A stretch of DNA of 64,000 nt from Hyphomonas sp. (GCA_016124495.1 WGNP01000005.1:59807-123806); one strand, 5' to 3'. Shown: positions 1-8,493, counted from the stretch's first letter. A program made the numbers and translations. Notes: generated by a model from the letters alone, not told the origin.

Positions 1-334
1 AGCGCGGCGCTGCCGGCCAGCCATTGTCGATGACAATCAGGACCGGGCCTTGCTCTGGCGTCTCGCCGCTGCGCGCGCCGGGCGCGTAAACGGGTTGCGA
101 CAGGCCAAGGATTGCGGCCAGAACCGCCAGTGTGCGGATGACCCAGACCCACCAGGGCGTGCGCGACGGCGTCTCTTCCACCGGCACCGCGCCGTCCAGC
201 AGGCGCAGTGAGGGCAGTTCCACATTTTTCGGCGCCGGCGGCGTCGCGCGCAGTACCCACCAGATCAGGGGAAGGGCGACGAGCGCCGCGAGCGCCCAGG
301 GCGCGCCGAGGAGGAAAGGGCCGAGAGCTGTCAC
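1..334 (-). CDS. DUF4159/BatA-type membrane protein, N-terminal part (cut by window edge)
   Basis: Read on the minus strand from a GTG at 334 that overlaps the DUF58 stop by four bases (GTGA). The translation begins with a hydrophobic helix followed by a WWVLRATPPAP segment, a second helix (WWVWVIRTLAVLAAILGL) and the motif VLIVIDNGW. This is the layout of the BatA N-terminal domain (two helices, then the start of a von Willebrand-like fold) in DUF4159 proteins. About 111 codons are visible; the rest lies beyond base 1. In alphaproteobacteria such genes follow moxR and DUF58 genes, as here, so the protein is probably the membrane partner of the MoxR ATPase. The family match is by eye; substrate unknown. 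Confidence 0.72.
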   Translation of the reverse strand, partial: MTALGPFLLGAPWALAALVALPLIWWVLRATPPAPKNVELPSLRLLDGAVPVEETPSRTPWWVWVIRTLAVLAAILGLSQPVYAPGARSGETPEQGPVLIVIDNGWPAAPR

Positions 335-1197
335 CGCGCGGCCCCGAAGCGTTCGAGTTCCGCCTTCAGCCGCGCCGCGCTCTCGATTGCGGGCGATCCG
401 GTCACGTGGGCGACAAAGCCCCAGCCCATACGGCGCGCGAGGTCTTCGAGGCCGGCGCGCTGCGCGGCGAAGCGGCGCTGGTATTCCTCGCGCATCGTCT
501 CGGCGCGTCCGAGGATCCGGTCGATCGCGGCGCCGGGTCGCGAGAGCTTGACGCGGCCTTCATAGGGAAAGTCCACCTCGGCCGGGGCTGAGACGGCCAG
601 CAGAACGCCTTCGGGGCATTTGCCCGCGAGCGGCGCCAGCCGCGTCGTCCATTCCGGGATCGGATCATAGAAGTCGGACGCAATGATCAGGGTCGCCGCC
701 GCGCGCGGGGGCGCGGGAAAGTTCCCGCCGGTGCCGCGCAGCAGGTCGTTCGCCAGCCGGTCCAGGGCGCGTTTACCAAAGCTCGGCCGGCGCCCCGTGC
801 CAAGCGATCCGATCCGCTCGCCCTCCCTGGACATCGGAATCGCAATCGTCAGCATAAGGAGGATCGCTTCCTCCGCCTTGGTGCGCAGGTCGCCGTCGCC
901 CTTCCAGCGGAAGCCGGGGTGATCGTCTGCCCAAAACATCACGGTGCGCGCGGTTTCCAGTTCGGCCTCGCGCACATAGAGGTCATCGCCCTTGGCCGAG
1001 CGGCGCCAGTCGATCCGGCCGGCATCGTCTTCCTGCGCATAGCGCCGGTATTGCCAGAACGTCTCGCCGCCGCCCGCGCGCCGCCGCCCGGCTGAGCCGA
1101 TATGTGCTGCCTCCGAGGCCTCGGCCTTGAAGTTCAGCCCCGGCAATTGCCTGGCCAGGCGTTCAGCTTCGGCGCGGAGATCGGCGGCGGGGGTCAT
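331..1197 (-). CDS. DUF58 domain-containing protein
   Basis: 288-residue soluble-looking protein. The DUF58 signature lies at about residues 47-78 (FWQYRRYAQEDDAGRIDWRR, then a VRE element), followed by a vWA-like half with LIIASDFYDP near the middle, where MIDAS-type residues would lie. DUF58 proteins are the usual partners of MoxR AAA ATPases in chaperone-like or surface-assembly systems. The start is the ATG at 1197, which shares one base with the stop of the upstream lipoprotein gene (TGATG), and the end overlaps the DUF4159 gene, so the four genes look like one translationally coupled operon. The exact role is unknown. Confidence 0.85.
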   Translation of the reverse strand: MTPAADLRAEAERLARQLPGLNFKAEASEAAHIGSAGRRRAGGGETFWQYRRYAQEDDAGRIDWRRSAKGDDLYVREAELETARTVMFWADDHPGFRWKGDGDLRTKAEEAILLMLTIAIPMSREGERIGSLGTGRRPSFGKRALDRLANDLLRGTGGNFPAPPRAAATLIIASDFYDPIPEWTTRLAPLAGKCPEGVLLAVSAPAEVDFPYEGRVKLSRPGAAIDRILGRAETMREEYQRRFAAQRAGLEDLARRMGWGFVAHVTGSPAIESAARLKAELERFGAAR

Positions 1198-1601
1198 CAG
1201 GCCGCGTTGGCCACGCAGGCATCCGCAGCGGCGATTCCTGTCGCAACTTTCTTGTCTGTCATCGCACTGGGTGAGACGGGAAAGGGCGGCGGCAGCGTCT
1301 CGGGCTCCGCGTTCGCTTTCAGCAAACCCAGCAGGCGCACGCCCTCGTCGCTTAGGAGACGCGTTTCCGGTTCATATCCGGCGGCCGCCTTGCCAGCGGG
1401 CAGCAGGATCACGGCGCGCTGGTCATCGCGGAAACGGGCGAGCGCGTAAGCTTCCACCGCCGCGCCGCGCACGACATCGCGGCAAGCCCAGGGCGCTTCA
1501 GCTTCGGCCGCCGACGCCTCCGCTACGGGCGGCGTGCAGGCGGCAACCGCGAGTAAAAGTACCCCCATCATCAGGCGCGGGATCATCAGGCGCGGGATCA
1601 T
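1197..1601 (-). CDS. Small putative lipoprotein in the MoxR/DUF58 operon
   Basis: 134 codons. After the repeated start region (MIPRLMIPRLMM) comes a hydrophobic stretch ending in LAVAAC, a plausible lipobox with the Cys as the lipidated residue. The remaining ~110 residues, with two further cysteines (AC.DVV and ADAC.A), match no family I recognise. Four in-frame ATGs (1601, 1586, 1571, 1568) come from a 15-base tandem duplication. The one at 1601 follows a GAGGAAAG ribosome site and shares one base with the moxR stop. It lies between moxR and the DUF58 gene, which suggests an envelope role for the module. Confidence 0.62.
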   Translation of the reverse strand: MIPRLMIPRLMMGVLLLAVAACTPPVAEASAAEAEAPWACRDVVRGAAVEAYALARFRDDQRAVILLPAGKAAAGYEPETRLLSDEGVRLLGLLKANAEPETLPPPFPVSPSAMTDKKVATGIAAADACVANAA

Positions 1602-2596
1602 CAGGCTTTCCTCGCGAGGTCATTGATCAGCTCACTGAGCTTCGGCGCCTCGCCTGTCGGGTCATAGCGCATCGCCATCCGGTGGCCGAGACAGGGCTCT
1701 GCAAGCGCTTCGACGTCTTCCATCGACGGGGCGAGCCGTCCGCGTAGCAGGGCGCGCGACCGCGCCGCCAGCATCAGCGCCTGTCCAGCACGCGGAGAGG
1801 GGCCCCAGTCGACGAGCCGCTTGACGCGCGCATCGTTCGTCTGCTCGGGCCGCGCTTCGCGGATGAGGTTGAGGATCGCGCCGACGATCTTCTCGCCCAC
1901 CGGCATCTGGCGCACCAGCGCCTGGATCGCCATTAACCGCCCGGCGTCGAGCGCAGGGCGCACCGGCGCGTCGCTGCCGCGCGTCGTCTCGATCAGGATA
2001 CGACGCTCGGTGTCGAGGTCCGGGTAGGTCACGTCGACTTTCAGCAGGAACCGGTCGAGTTGTGCTTCGGGAAGCGGATAGGTCCCTTCCTGCTCGATCG
2101 GGTTCTGCGTCGCAAGCACATGGAAAGGCGCCGGCAGGTTATGGCGCACGCCGGCTACTGTGACATGCTTCTCCTGCATCGCCTGCAGCAAGGCGGACTG
2201 GGTGCGCGGCGAGGCGCGGTTGATCTCGTCCGCCATCAGCAGCTGCGTGAACACCGGCCCCTTGAGGAAGCGGAAACTGCGCTGCCCGCCCGGGCTCTCG
2301 TCCAGCACTTCGGAGCCGAGGATGTCGGAGGGCATAAGGTCCGGCGTGAACTGGATGCGCTGGTTGGCGAGGCCGAGGGCGGTGCCCATCGCTTCCACGA
2401 GGCGCGTCTTGGCAAGCCCCGGCGCGCCGATCAGCAGCGCGTGGCCGCCGGCCAGAACCGCTGCCAGCGCCAGCTCGATCACTCGCTCCTGGCCAAAGAT
2501 GGCCCGGCCGATTTCGGACTTTACGCGGGCCAGCGCTTCGGTTGCCGCGTCGGCGTCCGCCACCGCGGTTTCAGGACTTAATGATGTATCGGCCAT
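1601..2596 (-). CDS. MoxR family AAA+ ATPase
   Basis: About 331 residues. Walker A is GAPGLAKT (about residues 57-64) and Walker B ends LMADEINRA (about 124-129), followed by the sensor-1 region LATQNPIEQEGTYPLPEAQ typical of MoxR. The lid domain has the PSPRAGQAL motif. MoxR ATPases work with vWA/DUF58 partners in protein maturation or membrane-complex assembly. Start: the ATG at 2596 has GAGG five bases upstream; an in-frame GTG at 2620 would add eight residues and has no clear ribosome site. First gene of a minus-strand operon divergent from the DUF1285 gene. Confidence 0.9.
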   Translation of the reverse strand: MADTSLSPETAVADADAATEALARVKSEIGRAIFGQERVIELALAAVLAGGHALLIGAPGLAKTRLVEAMGTALGLANQRIQFTPDLMPSDILGSEVLDESPGGQRSFRFLKGPVFTQLLMADEINRASPRTQSALLQAMQEKHVTVAGVRHNLPAPFHVLATQNPIEQEGTYPLPEAQLDRFLLKVDVTYPDLDTERRILIETTRGSDAPVRPALDAGRLMAIQALVRQMPVGEKIVGAILNLIREARPEQTNDARVKRLVDWGPSPRAGQALMLAARSRALLRGRLAPSMEDVEALAEPCLGHRMAMRYDPTGEAPKLSELINDLARKA

Positions 2597-2671
2597 TTCG
2601 CCTCGGTTCTCCGGCTTCACGTCGTGTCGTTACAAGCCTATTTGTAAGGCGTGATTTTGGCGGAGAAAGAT

Positions 2672-3259
2672 GTGACATCCAGCCCCGGCAGCAGTTTTGG
2701 CCTAGAAGACACGCTTAAGGCCATCCTGCCGGAAGGCAAGTTCGCCGGGCCGCTGCCGCCGGTTCACCTATGGAACCCTCAAAAGTGCGGCGATATCGGC
2801 ATGGAAATCCGCGCCGATGGCAGCTGGTGGCACGAAGGCGGCCGCATCACGCGCGAGCGGCTCGTGAAACTCTTCTCCCGCATCCTGCGCAAGGACGAGG
2901 ACGGCGTCACCTACCTCGTCACGCCATATGAAAAAGTGACCGTGCAGGTCGAAGACGCCCCGTTCCTCGCCGTGCGGGTCGACCGGACGGGCGAGCCCGG
3001 CCCGGACCAGTCGGTGACATTTCTAACCAATCTCGACTACCAGACCACCGCCGGCCCGGACGCCCCCCTGCGCGTCGAGACCGCCCCCGCCACGGGCGAG
3101 CCGTCGCCTTACGTCCTCGTGCGCGGCCGGCTTGAGGCGAAGCTGACGCGCCCGGTCTTCTACGAACTGGTGGACATGGCCGTGCCCGCGCCGGACGGTA
3201 CGGACCGTCTCGGGATCTGGAGCCGCGGCGTCTTCTTCCCCCTCGGCCCGGCGGCCTGA
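2672..3259 (+). CDS. DUF1285 domain-containing protein
   Basis: About 195 residues matching the DUF1285 pattern: a PPVHLWNP element near the N-terminus, GDIGMEI, DGSWWHEGGRI, and a LFSRILRKDEDG..YLVTPYEK block. The family consists of small soluble proteins of unknown biochemical function, common in alphaproteobacteria. I chose the GTG at 2672 because GGAGAAA lies six bases upstream; the GTG at 2651 would add seven residues behind a weaker AAGG. It is followed nine bases later by the NUDIX gene, so the two are probably co-transcribed. Confidence 0.82.
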   Translation: MTSSPGSSFGLEDTLKAILPEGKFAGPLPPVHLWNPQKCGDIGMEIRADGSWWHEGGRITRERLVKLFSRILRKDEDGVTYLVTPYEKVTVQVEDAPFLAVRVDRTGEPGPDQSVTFLTNLDYQTTAGPDAPLRVETAPATGEPSPYVLVRGRLEAKLTRPVFYELVDMAVPAPDGTDRLGIWSRGVFFPLGPAA

Positions 3260-3268
3260 GGCGAACCC

Positions 3269-3892
3269 ATGTCCTATTCCGGTCTCGACGATTTCATTGA
3301 GCGCGTGCGCGTGCGCCTCGACCCGCCGCTTGGCGACGGCCGGCTGATCGAGAGCGGCGATATGGATTTCCTCACGCCCGACGAAGTCGCGATCATCCGC
3401 CCCGCGGCCGTCCTGTTCGGTGTCATTCCGCGCCGGGAAGGGGCCACCGCGCTGCTCACCCTGCGCCCCACCACCATGGCCGACCATGCCGGCCAGGTTG
3501 CACTCCCCGGCGGCAAGGTCGATCCGTTGGACCTCGACGAGGTCGCCGCCGCGCTGCGCGAGGCGCACGAAGAAGTCGGCATCGCCCCGCAGGATGTGGA
3601 CGTGCTTGGCAAGGGCGCCCCCTACATCACCGGCACGCGCTACCGGATCACGCCGGTGATAGGCCTCCTGCCGCATGATTTCGTCCCCGTGCCGGAGCCG
3701 GGCGAAGTCGCTGCAGTGTTCGAGACGCCGCTCGATTTCCTTATGAATACGGCCAACCACACCGCTGCCGAAACCTTCTACAAGGGCAAGAACCGCCGTT
3801 ATTATGAAATGCCCCACAATGGCTACCGCATCTGGGGCGTCACCGCCGGTATCATCCGCCGCCTCTACCAGACGCTTTACGAGAGCGATTGA
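3269..3892 (+). CDS. CoA pyrophosphatase (NUDIX hydrolase)
   Basis: 207 residues. The NUDIX box is at about residues 81-104 (GGKVDPLDLDEVAAALREA, then HEEVGI) and fits GX5EX7REUXEEXGU, with the glutamates that bind Mg2+. Just upstream lies the CoA-specific signature LLTLRPTTMADHAGQVALPG (61-80), characteristic of the peroxisomal/bacterial CoA-diphosphatase branch. Predicted to cleave CoA or CoA esters to 3',5'-ADP and 4'-phosphopantetheine. Starts with ATG after GAGGCGA; the DUF1285 gene lies just upstream. Confidence 0.88.
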   Translation: MSYSGLDDFIERVRVRLDPPLGDGRLIESGDMDFLTPDEVAIIRPAAVLFGVIPRREGATALLTLRPTTMADHAGQVALPGGKVDPLDLDEVAAALREAHEEVGIAPQDVDVLGKGAPYITGTRYRITPVIGLLPHDFVPVPEPGEVAAVFETPLDFLMNTANHTAAETFYKGKNRRYYEMPHNGYRIWGVTAGIIRRLYQTLYESD

Positions 3893-3976
3893 GCCTGCGG
3901 CGCTTTCAGGGTTCCTGAACGCCTGCGTGCGCCTTATGTAGGGCCTGTAACCCGTCTATCATAAGGAAGCGCCGAC

Positions 3977-4309
3977 GTGGCTGGACGCCTGCTCTTCGAA
4001 CTCTTCATCTTCTCGCTGCCCTTCCTCGTGTTCGGCATTTATCTGCTGGCGACGCGCTCGGCGGTCGACGCCGGCCGGCGCAAATGGCCGGTGCAAATGT
4101 TGTTTGCGATCGGCCTCGCGCTCGCCACCATTGCCTGGTTCGTCATGATCGCGTTGGAGCCGCGCGACCGCGGCATGTGCATCGAGCCGGAGCGGGTCGA
4201 GAACAGCGTCGTCATTCCGGCCCGTTCCTATCCGTGCGAGCACCGGCCCCAGGATGTCGGCCTTCCGCGTCCGCGCCCGGAGGCGCCGCCGAGTGATGCG
4301 CCCAACTGA
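3977..4309 (+). CDS. Small two-helix membrane protein (DUF6111-like)
   Basis: 110 residues, GTG start preceded by AAGGAAG. Two hydrophobic helices (about residues 5-26 and 36-60) are followed by a short hydrophilic tail containing two cysteines (GMCIEPERV and RSYPCEH) and a Pro-rich end. The pattern RLLFELFIFSLPFLVFGIYL followed by W...MLFAIG resembles DUF6111 proteins found next to cca in alphaproteobacteria. The 3' end overlaps the cca start by 14 bases, so the two are translationally coupled. Function unknown. Confidence 0.68.
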   Translation: MAGRLLFELFIFSLPFLVFGIYLLATRSAVDAGRRKWPVQMLFAIGLALATIAWFVMIALEPRDRGMCIEPERVENSVVIPARSYPCEHRPQDVGLPRPRPEAPPSDAPN

Positions 4310-5510
4310 CCGACTGAAAGCTGCCTGGCTTACCGCGCCGGCGAACCTCGCGGTGATGCGCGCACTGGAGGCCGCGCGTCCCGGCTGCGCGCGCTATGTC
4401 GGCGGCTGCGTGCGCAACACGCTGCGCGGCTTGCCGTCGGATGACTTTGATGTCGCCACCCAGCTGCCCCCCCCCGAAGTGATTGCCGCACTGGAAGCGG
4501 CTTCCATCCGCGCTGTGCCCACCGGGCTCGAACACGGCACCATCACGGCGGTGCATGAGGGCAAACCGGTTGAGATCACCACGCTGCGCCGGGATGTTGA
4601 AACCGATGGCCGCCGCGCCGTCATCGCCTTCACGCAGGACTGGACGGAAGACGCCGCCCGCCGCGACTTCCGCCTCAACGCCATCTATTCCGGCGCCGAC
4701 GGCACGCTGTTTGAAGTGATCGAGGGGTCCATTGCTGACGCGCTCGCCGGCCGGGTCATCTTCATCGGCGACGCCGACCAGCGCCTGCGCGAAGATTATC
4801 TGCGCATCCTGCGCTTCTACCGGTTCAACGCCTGGTATGGCGCAGGCATCGACGCGGTCGGGCAAGCGGCTTGCGCGCGCCAGCGTGACGGCCTGTCGAA
4901 CATCGCTGCCGAGCGGATCTGGAAAGAGCTGAAGCGCACGATCGCGGCGCCGGATCCGGCGGCGGCAATGCTGGCGATGGAGGATGCGGGCGTGCTCGAA
5001 GCCGTCCTGCCGGGTGCCAGCGCCGCCCTGCTGCCCGGCCTGGTGGCGGCAGAAACAGAAGCGGGTCTCCCGCCCGAACCGATGCGTCGCCTGATGGCAC
5101 TGATCCCGCGCCGCCTTCGCGAGGCGGGTGAATTCTCGGCGAGGCTCAAGTTCTCGAACGAGGAATCCCTGCGCCTTTCCGCCTGGGCGGATCCGGCGGT
5201 GCCGCACGTTCTGGACGGGGGGGGGGCGGCCGTCGCCGAAGCCTTCTACCGGTTTGGCGCGCCGGCTGTGCTGGACCGCGCGGTCATCGAAGCCGCATCG
5301 GGGGCGGGCGGCGATCTCGCCGCGCTCGCCGCGCGGGCTTCAGCCTGGGCCCGTCCGAAGTTTCCGGTTGGTGGCAGCGACGCACTCGAGGCCGGCCTCG
5401 CAGGTCCAGACATCGGCAAGGCGCTCGGCGCGCTGGAAGAAGCCTGGATCGCCTCCGGCTTCACACTCTCTCGCAACGCGCTGGTGTCGCGGCTCAGGAT
5501 GCCGCGCTGA
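4296..5510 (+). CDS. cca: CCA tRNA nucleotidyltransferase
   Basis: 404 residues from the ATG at 4296 (a GTG one codon earlier is equally possible; GGAG lies at 4279-4283). The class II polymerase beta-type head domain is clear: YVGGCVRN (about 34-41), DDFDVAT (49-55) with the catalytic aspartates, RRDFRLNAIY, and RLREDYLRILRFYRF. It adds or repairs the 3' CCA end of tRNA. The coding sequence contains a run of ten G at 5217-5226 (three glycine codons plus one base) and a run of C around 4466-4473. The last 17 bases overlap the convergent tspO gene. Confidence 0.9.
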   Translation: MRPTDRLKAAWLTAPANLAVMRALEAARPGCARYVGGCVRNTLRGLPSDDFDVATQLPPPEVIAALEAASIRAVPTGLEHGTITAVHEGKPVEITTLRRDVETDGRRAVIAFTQDWTEDAARRDFRLNAIYSGADGTLFEVIEGSIADALAGRVIFIGDADQRLREDYLRILRFYRFNAWYGAGIDAVGQAACARQRDGLSNIAAERIWKELKRTIAAPDPAAAMLAMEDAGVLEAVLPGASAALLPGLVAAETEAGLPPEPMRRLMALIPRRLREAGEFSARLKFSNEESLRLSAWADPAVPHVLDGGGAAVAEAFYRFGAPAVLDRAVIEAASGAGGDLAALAARASAWARPKFPVGGSDALEAGLAGPDIGKALGALEEAWIASGFTLSRNALVSRLRMPR

Positions 5511-5991
5511 AGGCCCAGACATAGAAGTTGAGGTAGGCCGCAAAGGTCACCCAGAGCAGGTAAGGCACCTGCAGCAACGCCGCGCGCGGGGAGTGAACCG
5601 CAAAGCGCAGCATCATCGTTGCGATCAGCAGCCACAGGGTGATTACCACGCCGAGGGCAATCGCCGGGTCGCGGAAGCCGAAGAAGAACAGGCTCCAGCA
5701 GACGTTTGCCGCGAGCATGGAAAAGTAGAGGCCCATCTCGGCGCTCGCCCGCTTGAAGCTGCCGGCCGTGTGCAGCACCATCAGTGCGCCGGCCAGCATC
5801 AACGCGAATAGCGCCGGCCAGATGACAGCGAAGGCGATGTCAGGCGGGTTCAGCGGCGCTTTGCGCAGCGCGGCATACCAGCGATCATCCGTGCCGGGGC
5901 TCAGGATACCGCCCAGTGCCATCGCGCTCAGTGTGCCCGCCGCCACCAGCGCAGCGCCCGGCCAGTCTATAGATCGCGATGTCGTCCCCAT
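5494..5991 (-). CDS. TspO/MBR family protein (non-cluster copy)
   Basis: About 165 residues from the ATG at 5991 (the frame is open further upstream, but the extra 44 residues look non-coding). Five hydrophobic segments and the TspO signature are present: WYAALRKAPLNPPDIAF for the conserved W-Y...L.KP...PP loop, then WSLFFFGFRDP and a C-terminal YLLWVTFAAYLN. TspO proteins bind porphyrins and can modulate tetrapyrrole output and photosynthesis gene expression in Rhodobacter. A second homologue lies inside the photosynthesis cluster at 40954-41430, which makes this one a paralogue. Convergent with cca, with a 17-base overlap. Confidence 0.85.
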   Translation of the reverse strand: MGTTSRSIDWPGAALVAAGTLSAMALGGILSPGTDDRWYAALRKAPLNPPDIAFAVIWPALFALMLAGALMVLHTAGSFKRASAEMGLYFSMLAANVCWSLFFFGFRDPAIALGVVITLWLLIATMMLRFAVHSPRAALLQVPYLLWVTFAAYLNFYVWAFSAAS

Positions 5992-6155
5992 TATCCGAAA
6001 GATAGGCCTTCCGGCGCTCCGGATCAAAGCTGTCCTCAGGGGAGGCATCGACGCGAGCGCCGGGCTGATCAGGCTTTGGGCAGCGCCGGGCGCCTCCTGT
6101 CTTCCCACTAGGCCCCTAACCAAGTTATAACTCGCGTAGCTACAGGAGCCCGCCC

Positions 6156-6380
6156 ATGACCCGTCTCAAGATCCGTAAGGTCGGCAATTCGCTCGGCGTC
6201 GTGCTGCCGAAGGATGTGCTCGACATGCTCGGGGCCTCCGAAGGCGATGCCTTGTCCTTTGCCCGCACCGCCCATGGCATCATGGTCTCCGTCAGCGACG
6301 AAGAGGGTGAAAAACTGCGCGAAATGGCGGCTGATATTATGAAGCGCCGCAGGAAGGCCCTCAAGGTTCTGGCCCAATGA
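6156..6380 (+). CDS. AbrB/MazE-type antitoxin
   Basis: 74 residues with a SpoVT-AbrB swapped-hairpin DNA-binding N-terminus: KIRKVGNSLGVVLPKDVLDM, then GASEGD. The C-terminal half (EEGEKLREMAADIMKRRRKA) is helical and charged, the part that normally neutralises the toxin. ATG preceded by AGGAG. The gene overlaps the Doc gene by four bases (ATGA), the classical arrangement of an autoregulated toxin-antitoxin operon. It probably represses its own promoter just upstream (6124-6155). Confidence 0.85.
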   Translation: MTRLKIRKVGNSLGVVLPKDVLDMLGASEGDALSFARTAHGIMVSVSDEEGEKLREMAADIMKRRRKALKVLAQ

Positions 6381-6769
6381 CCCGGCCCAAATGGCTGCCG
6401 GAATGGCTGGTCTACGAAGTTCACCAAGAGCAGATTGCGGAGCACGGCGGCGCTGCCGGTGTGCGCGATGCGGGTCTGCTCGAAAGCGCATTTGCCGGCC
6501 CGCTCAATGCATTCGCCTACGGGGTCGGGGACATTTTCGACCTCGCGGCGCTCTATGCGGCAGGGGTGGTCAAGAACCATCCCTTTGTCGACGGCAATAA
6601 GCGGACCGGATTCATCCTCTCCGAACTTTTTCTGAATGCGAATGGCTGGTCGCTTGATGCGACCGATGAAGACGTGATTGCCTGCGTCCTGCTCTTCGCC
6701 GGTGGGGAGTGGGACGAGCAGCAGTATACCGTCTGGCTGCGCGAAACCTCATCGCCCAAAGGCGGCTGA
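6377..6769 (+). CDS. doc: Doc-type (death-on-curing) Fic-fold toxin
   Basis: 130 residues, the usual Doc length. The catalytic motif is HPFVDGNKRTGFILSELFL (about residues 72-90), i.e. the Doc variant HxFx[D/A]GNKR of the Fic motif. Doc enzymes phosphorylate elongation factor Tu with ATP and stop translation. The N-terminal segment (EHGGAAGVRDAGLLESAFA) is also typical. It is coupled to an AbrB-type rather than a Phd-type antitoxin. Intact and probably active. Confidence 0.88.
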   Translation: MTRPKWLPEWLVYEVHQEQIAEHGGAAGVRDAGLLESAFAGPLNAFAYGVGDIFDLAALYAAGVVKNHPFVDGNKRTGFILSELFLNANGWSLDATDEDVIACVLLFAGGEWDEQQYTVWLRETSSPKGG

Positions 6770-6807
6770 GCGGGCTGCACTCTCCACACGCCCAAGTGGA
6801 CGGATTC

Positions 6808-7704
6808 TCACGGCCATTTCACGACAGGTGGCATGCTTGAGAGGATGCTCTCGACATTGCCCCCGGTCTTCAGGCCGAAGGTAGTGCCCCGGTCGTAAAG
6901 CAGGTTGTATTCGACATAGCGCCCGCGCCGGACCAGCTGCTGCTCGCGCTCGTCCTCGCTCCACGGCTCGTTCATCCGGCGCCCGACGAGGCTCGGGTAA
7001 ATCCCGGCAAACTGCCGGCCGACTTCCTGCGTGAACGCGAAGTCCTTCTCCCAGTCTCCGGAATTGAACCGATCATAGAAAATGCCGCCGGTGCCGCGCG
7101 GTTCGTTGCGATGCGGCAGGTGGAAGTACGTGTCGCAATAATCCTTGAGGTGCTGGTAATCGACGCCGTTATGCGTGTCGCAGGCGGCCTTCATCGCGGC
7201 GTGGAAATCCACCGTGTCCGGGTAGTCCTGGTTGCGCTGGTAGCCGAGCAGGGGATTGAGATCGCCGCCGCCGCCGAACCAGACTTCGCTGGTCACCAGC
7301 ATCCGCGTATTCATGTGCGCCGCTGGCACGCGCGGATTGCGCGGGTGGGCGATCAGGGAGACGCCGCTTGCCCAGAACTTGCCGTCTGACTTGTCGGCGC
7401 CCGGGATCTGCGCCGCAAAGGCCTCGGAAAACGTCCCGTGGACCTGCGAGAAATGCACGCCGACCTTTTCGAAAACCCGGCCGCGCATCAGGCCCATCCG
7501 GCCGCCGCCGAGGTCTTCCTGGCCGTCGCCGCGCGACCATTCGGTCAGTTCGAATCGCCCGGCCGCGCCCTTGTAGAGCGGCGGGCCAGCCACGTCCTCA
7601 AGGGCTTCGAACCGGGCGCAGATATCGGCTTGCAAAGCCTTGAACCATGCGCTGGCGCGGGCTTTCTGTGCGGTGAGCGGGTCGGTTTTTGTTTTCGTGG
7701 CCAT
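6808..7704 (-). CDS. hemF: Oxygen-dependent coproporphyrinogen III oxidase
   Basis: 298 residues from the ATG at 7704. Family hallmarks include [11 protein letters not shown] (substrate-binding glycine loop), [18 protein letters not shown] strands, the conserved CDTHN and [19 protein letters not shown], and the C-terminal [26 protein letters not shown]. It converts coproporphyrinogen III to protoporphyrinogen IX using O2, feeding both haem and bacteriochlorophyll. Divergent from petA; the 201-base gap holds no operator I recognise. Use of an O2-dependent enzyme fits an aerobic lifestyle. Confidence 0.95.
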   Translation of the reverse strand: MATKTKTDPLTAQKARASAWFKALQADICARFEALEDVAGPPLYKGAAGRFELTEWSRGDGQEDLGGGRMGLMRGRVFEKVGVHFSQVHGTFSEAFAAQIPGADKSDGKFWASGVSLIAHPRNPRVPAAHMNTRMLVTSEVWFGGGGDLNPLLGYQRNQDYPDTVDFHAAMKAACDTHNGVDYQHLKDYCDTYFHLPHRNEPRGTGGIFYDRFNSGDWEKDFAFTQEVGRQFAGIYPSLVGRRMNEPWSEDEREQQLVRRGRYVEYNLLYDRGTTFGLKTGGNVESILSSMPPVVKWP

Positions 7705-7905
7705 CGCTTGACACTGGACCGCCGGGCGCCGGTTTCGCAAGAGGCCTGTTGTCACATTCGTCAGGGCGCGCTAACGCGCGTCCGGCATGGGGGCTGATGC
7801 GCGTGCAGAATTGCCGCGCCCGCGCCCACTTGCCGCAATGTGCCGGGAAGACACCTCTAGTAAGGACAGGCGATATTCGCCTTGCATCAGGGAACGGAGT
7901 CACGC

Positions 7906-8478
7906 GTGACCGCTGAGACCACTCATCCAAATACAGAGACGGTCGATGACGACCGCCGCAACTTCATTCACATCGCGACCGGCGCCGTCGCGCTGGGCGG
8001 CGCAGGCATGTTCGCCTGGGCTGCGGTCGACCAGTGGAGCCCCGCTGCCGACACCAAGGCGGCTTCGTCGCTCGATGTCGACGTGTCGAAAGTCCCGATG
8101 GGCGGCGAGATCCGCGTCCTGATCGGCGGCAAGCCCTTCTTCATCCGCCACCGGACCGAGGCTGAGATTTCGGCCGCCGAAACGGTGAACCTCGCGGCCC
8201 TCCCGGATCCCGAGACGGACGCAGACCGCCTGCGGGCCAAGGCGGACGGCACGTTCAACAAGACGATCCTCGTGACCTCCGGTTCGTGCACCCACCTGGG
8301 CTGCGTCCCGGTCGGGCCCGCGCAGGGCAATACCGGCGACTTTGGCGGTTGGTACTGCCCCTGCCACGGCTCGCATTACGATACGTCCGGCCGCATCCGC
8401 AAAGGCCCTGCACCGAAGAACCTTCCCGTCCCCAATTACCGCTGGGTCTCTGACTCGGTCGTCAACATCTCCCTCTGA
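7906..8478 (+). CDS. petA: Ubiquinol-cytochrome c reductase Rieske iron-sulfur subunit
   Basis: 190 residues from the GTG at 7906 (GGAG seven bases upstream; a longer frame begins at 7882). The N-terminus has a twin-arginine-like RRNFIHIATG (17-26) leading into the single membrane anchor. The 2Fe-2S ligands are in CTHLGC (128-133) and CPCHGSH (151-157), two Cys and two His as required. It carries electrons from ubiquinol at the Qo site to cytochrome c1. First gene of petABC; the spacing to petB is 15 bases. Confidence 0.95.
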   Translation: MTAETTHPNTETVDDDRRNFIHIATGAVALGGAGMFAWAAVDQWSPAADTKAASSLDVDVSKVPMGGEIRVLIGGKPFFIRHRTEAEISAAETVNLAALPDPETDADRLRAKADGTFNKTILVTSGSCTHLGCVPVGPAQGNTGDFGGWYCPCHGSHYDTSGRIRKGPAPKNLPVPNYRWVSDSVVNISL

Positions 8479-8493
8479 GAAGGACACCTTTAA

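Noticed and set aside
7705..7905. PpsR or FNR-type operator between hemF and petA
   Set aside because: TGACA at 7709 and TGTCA further on have no partner at the right spacing, and no TTGAT-N4-ATCAA box is seen.
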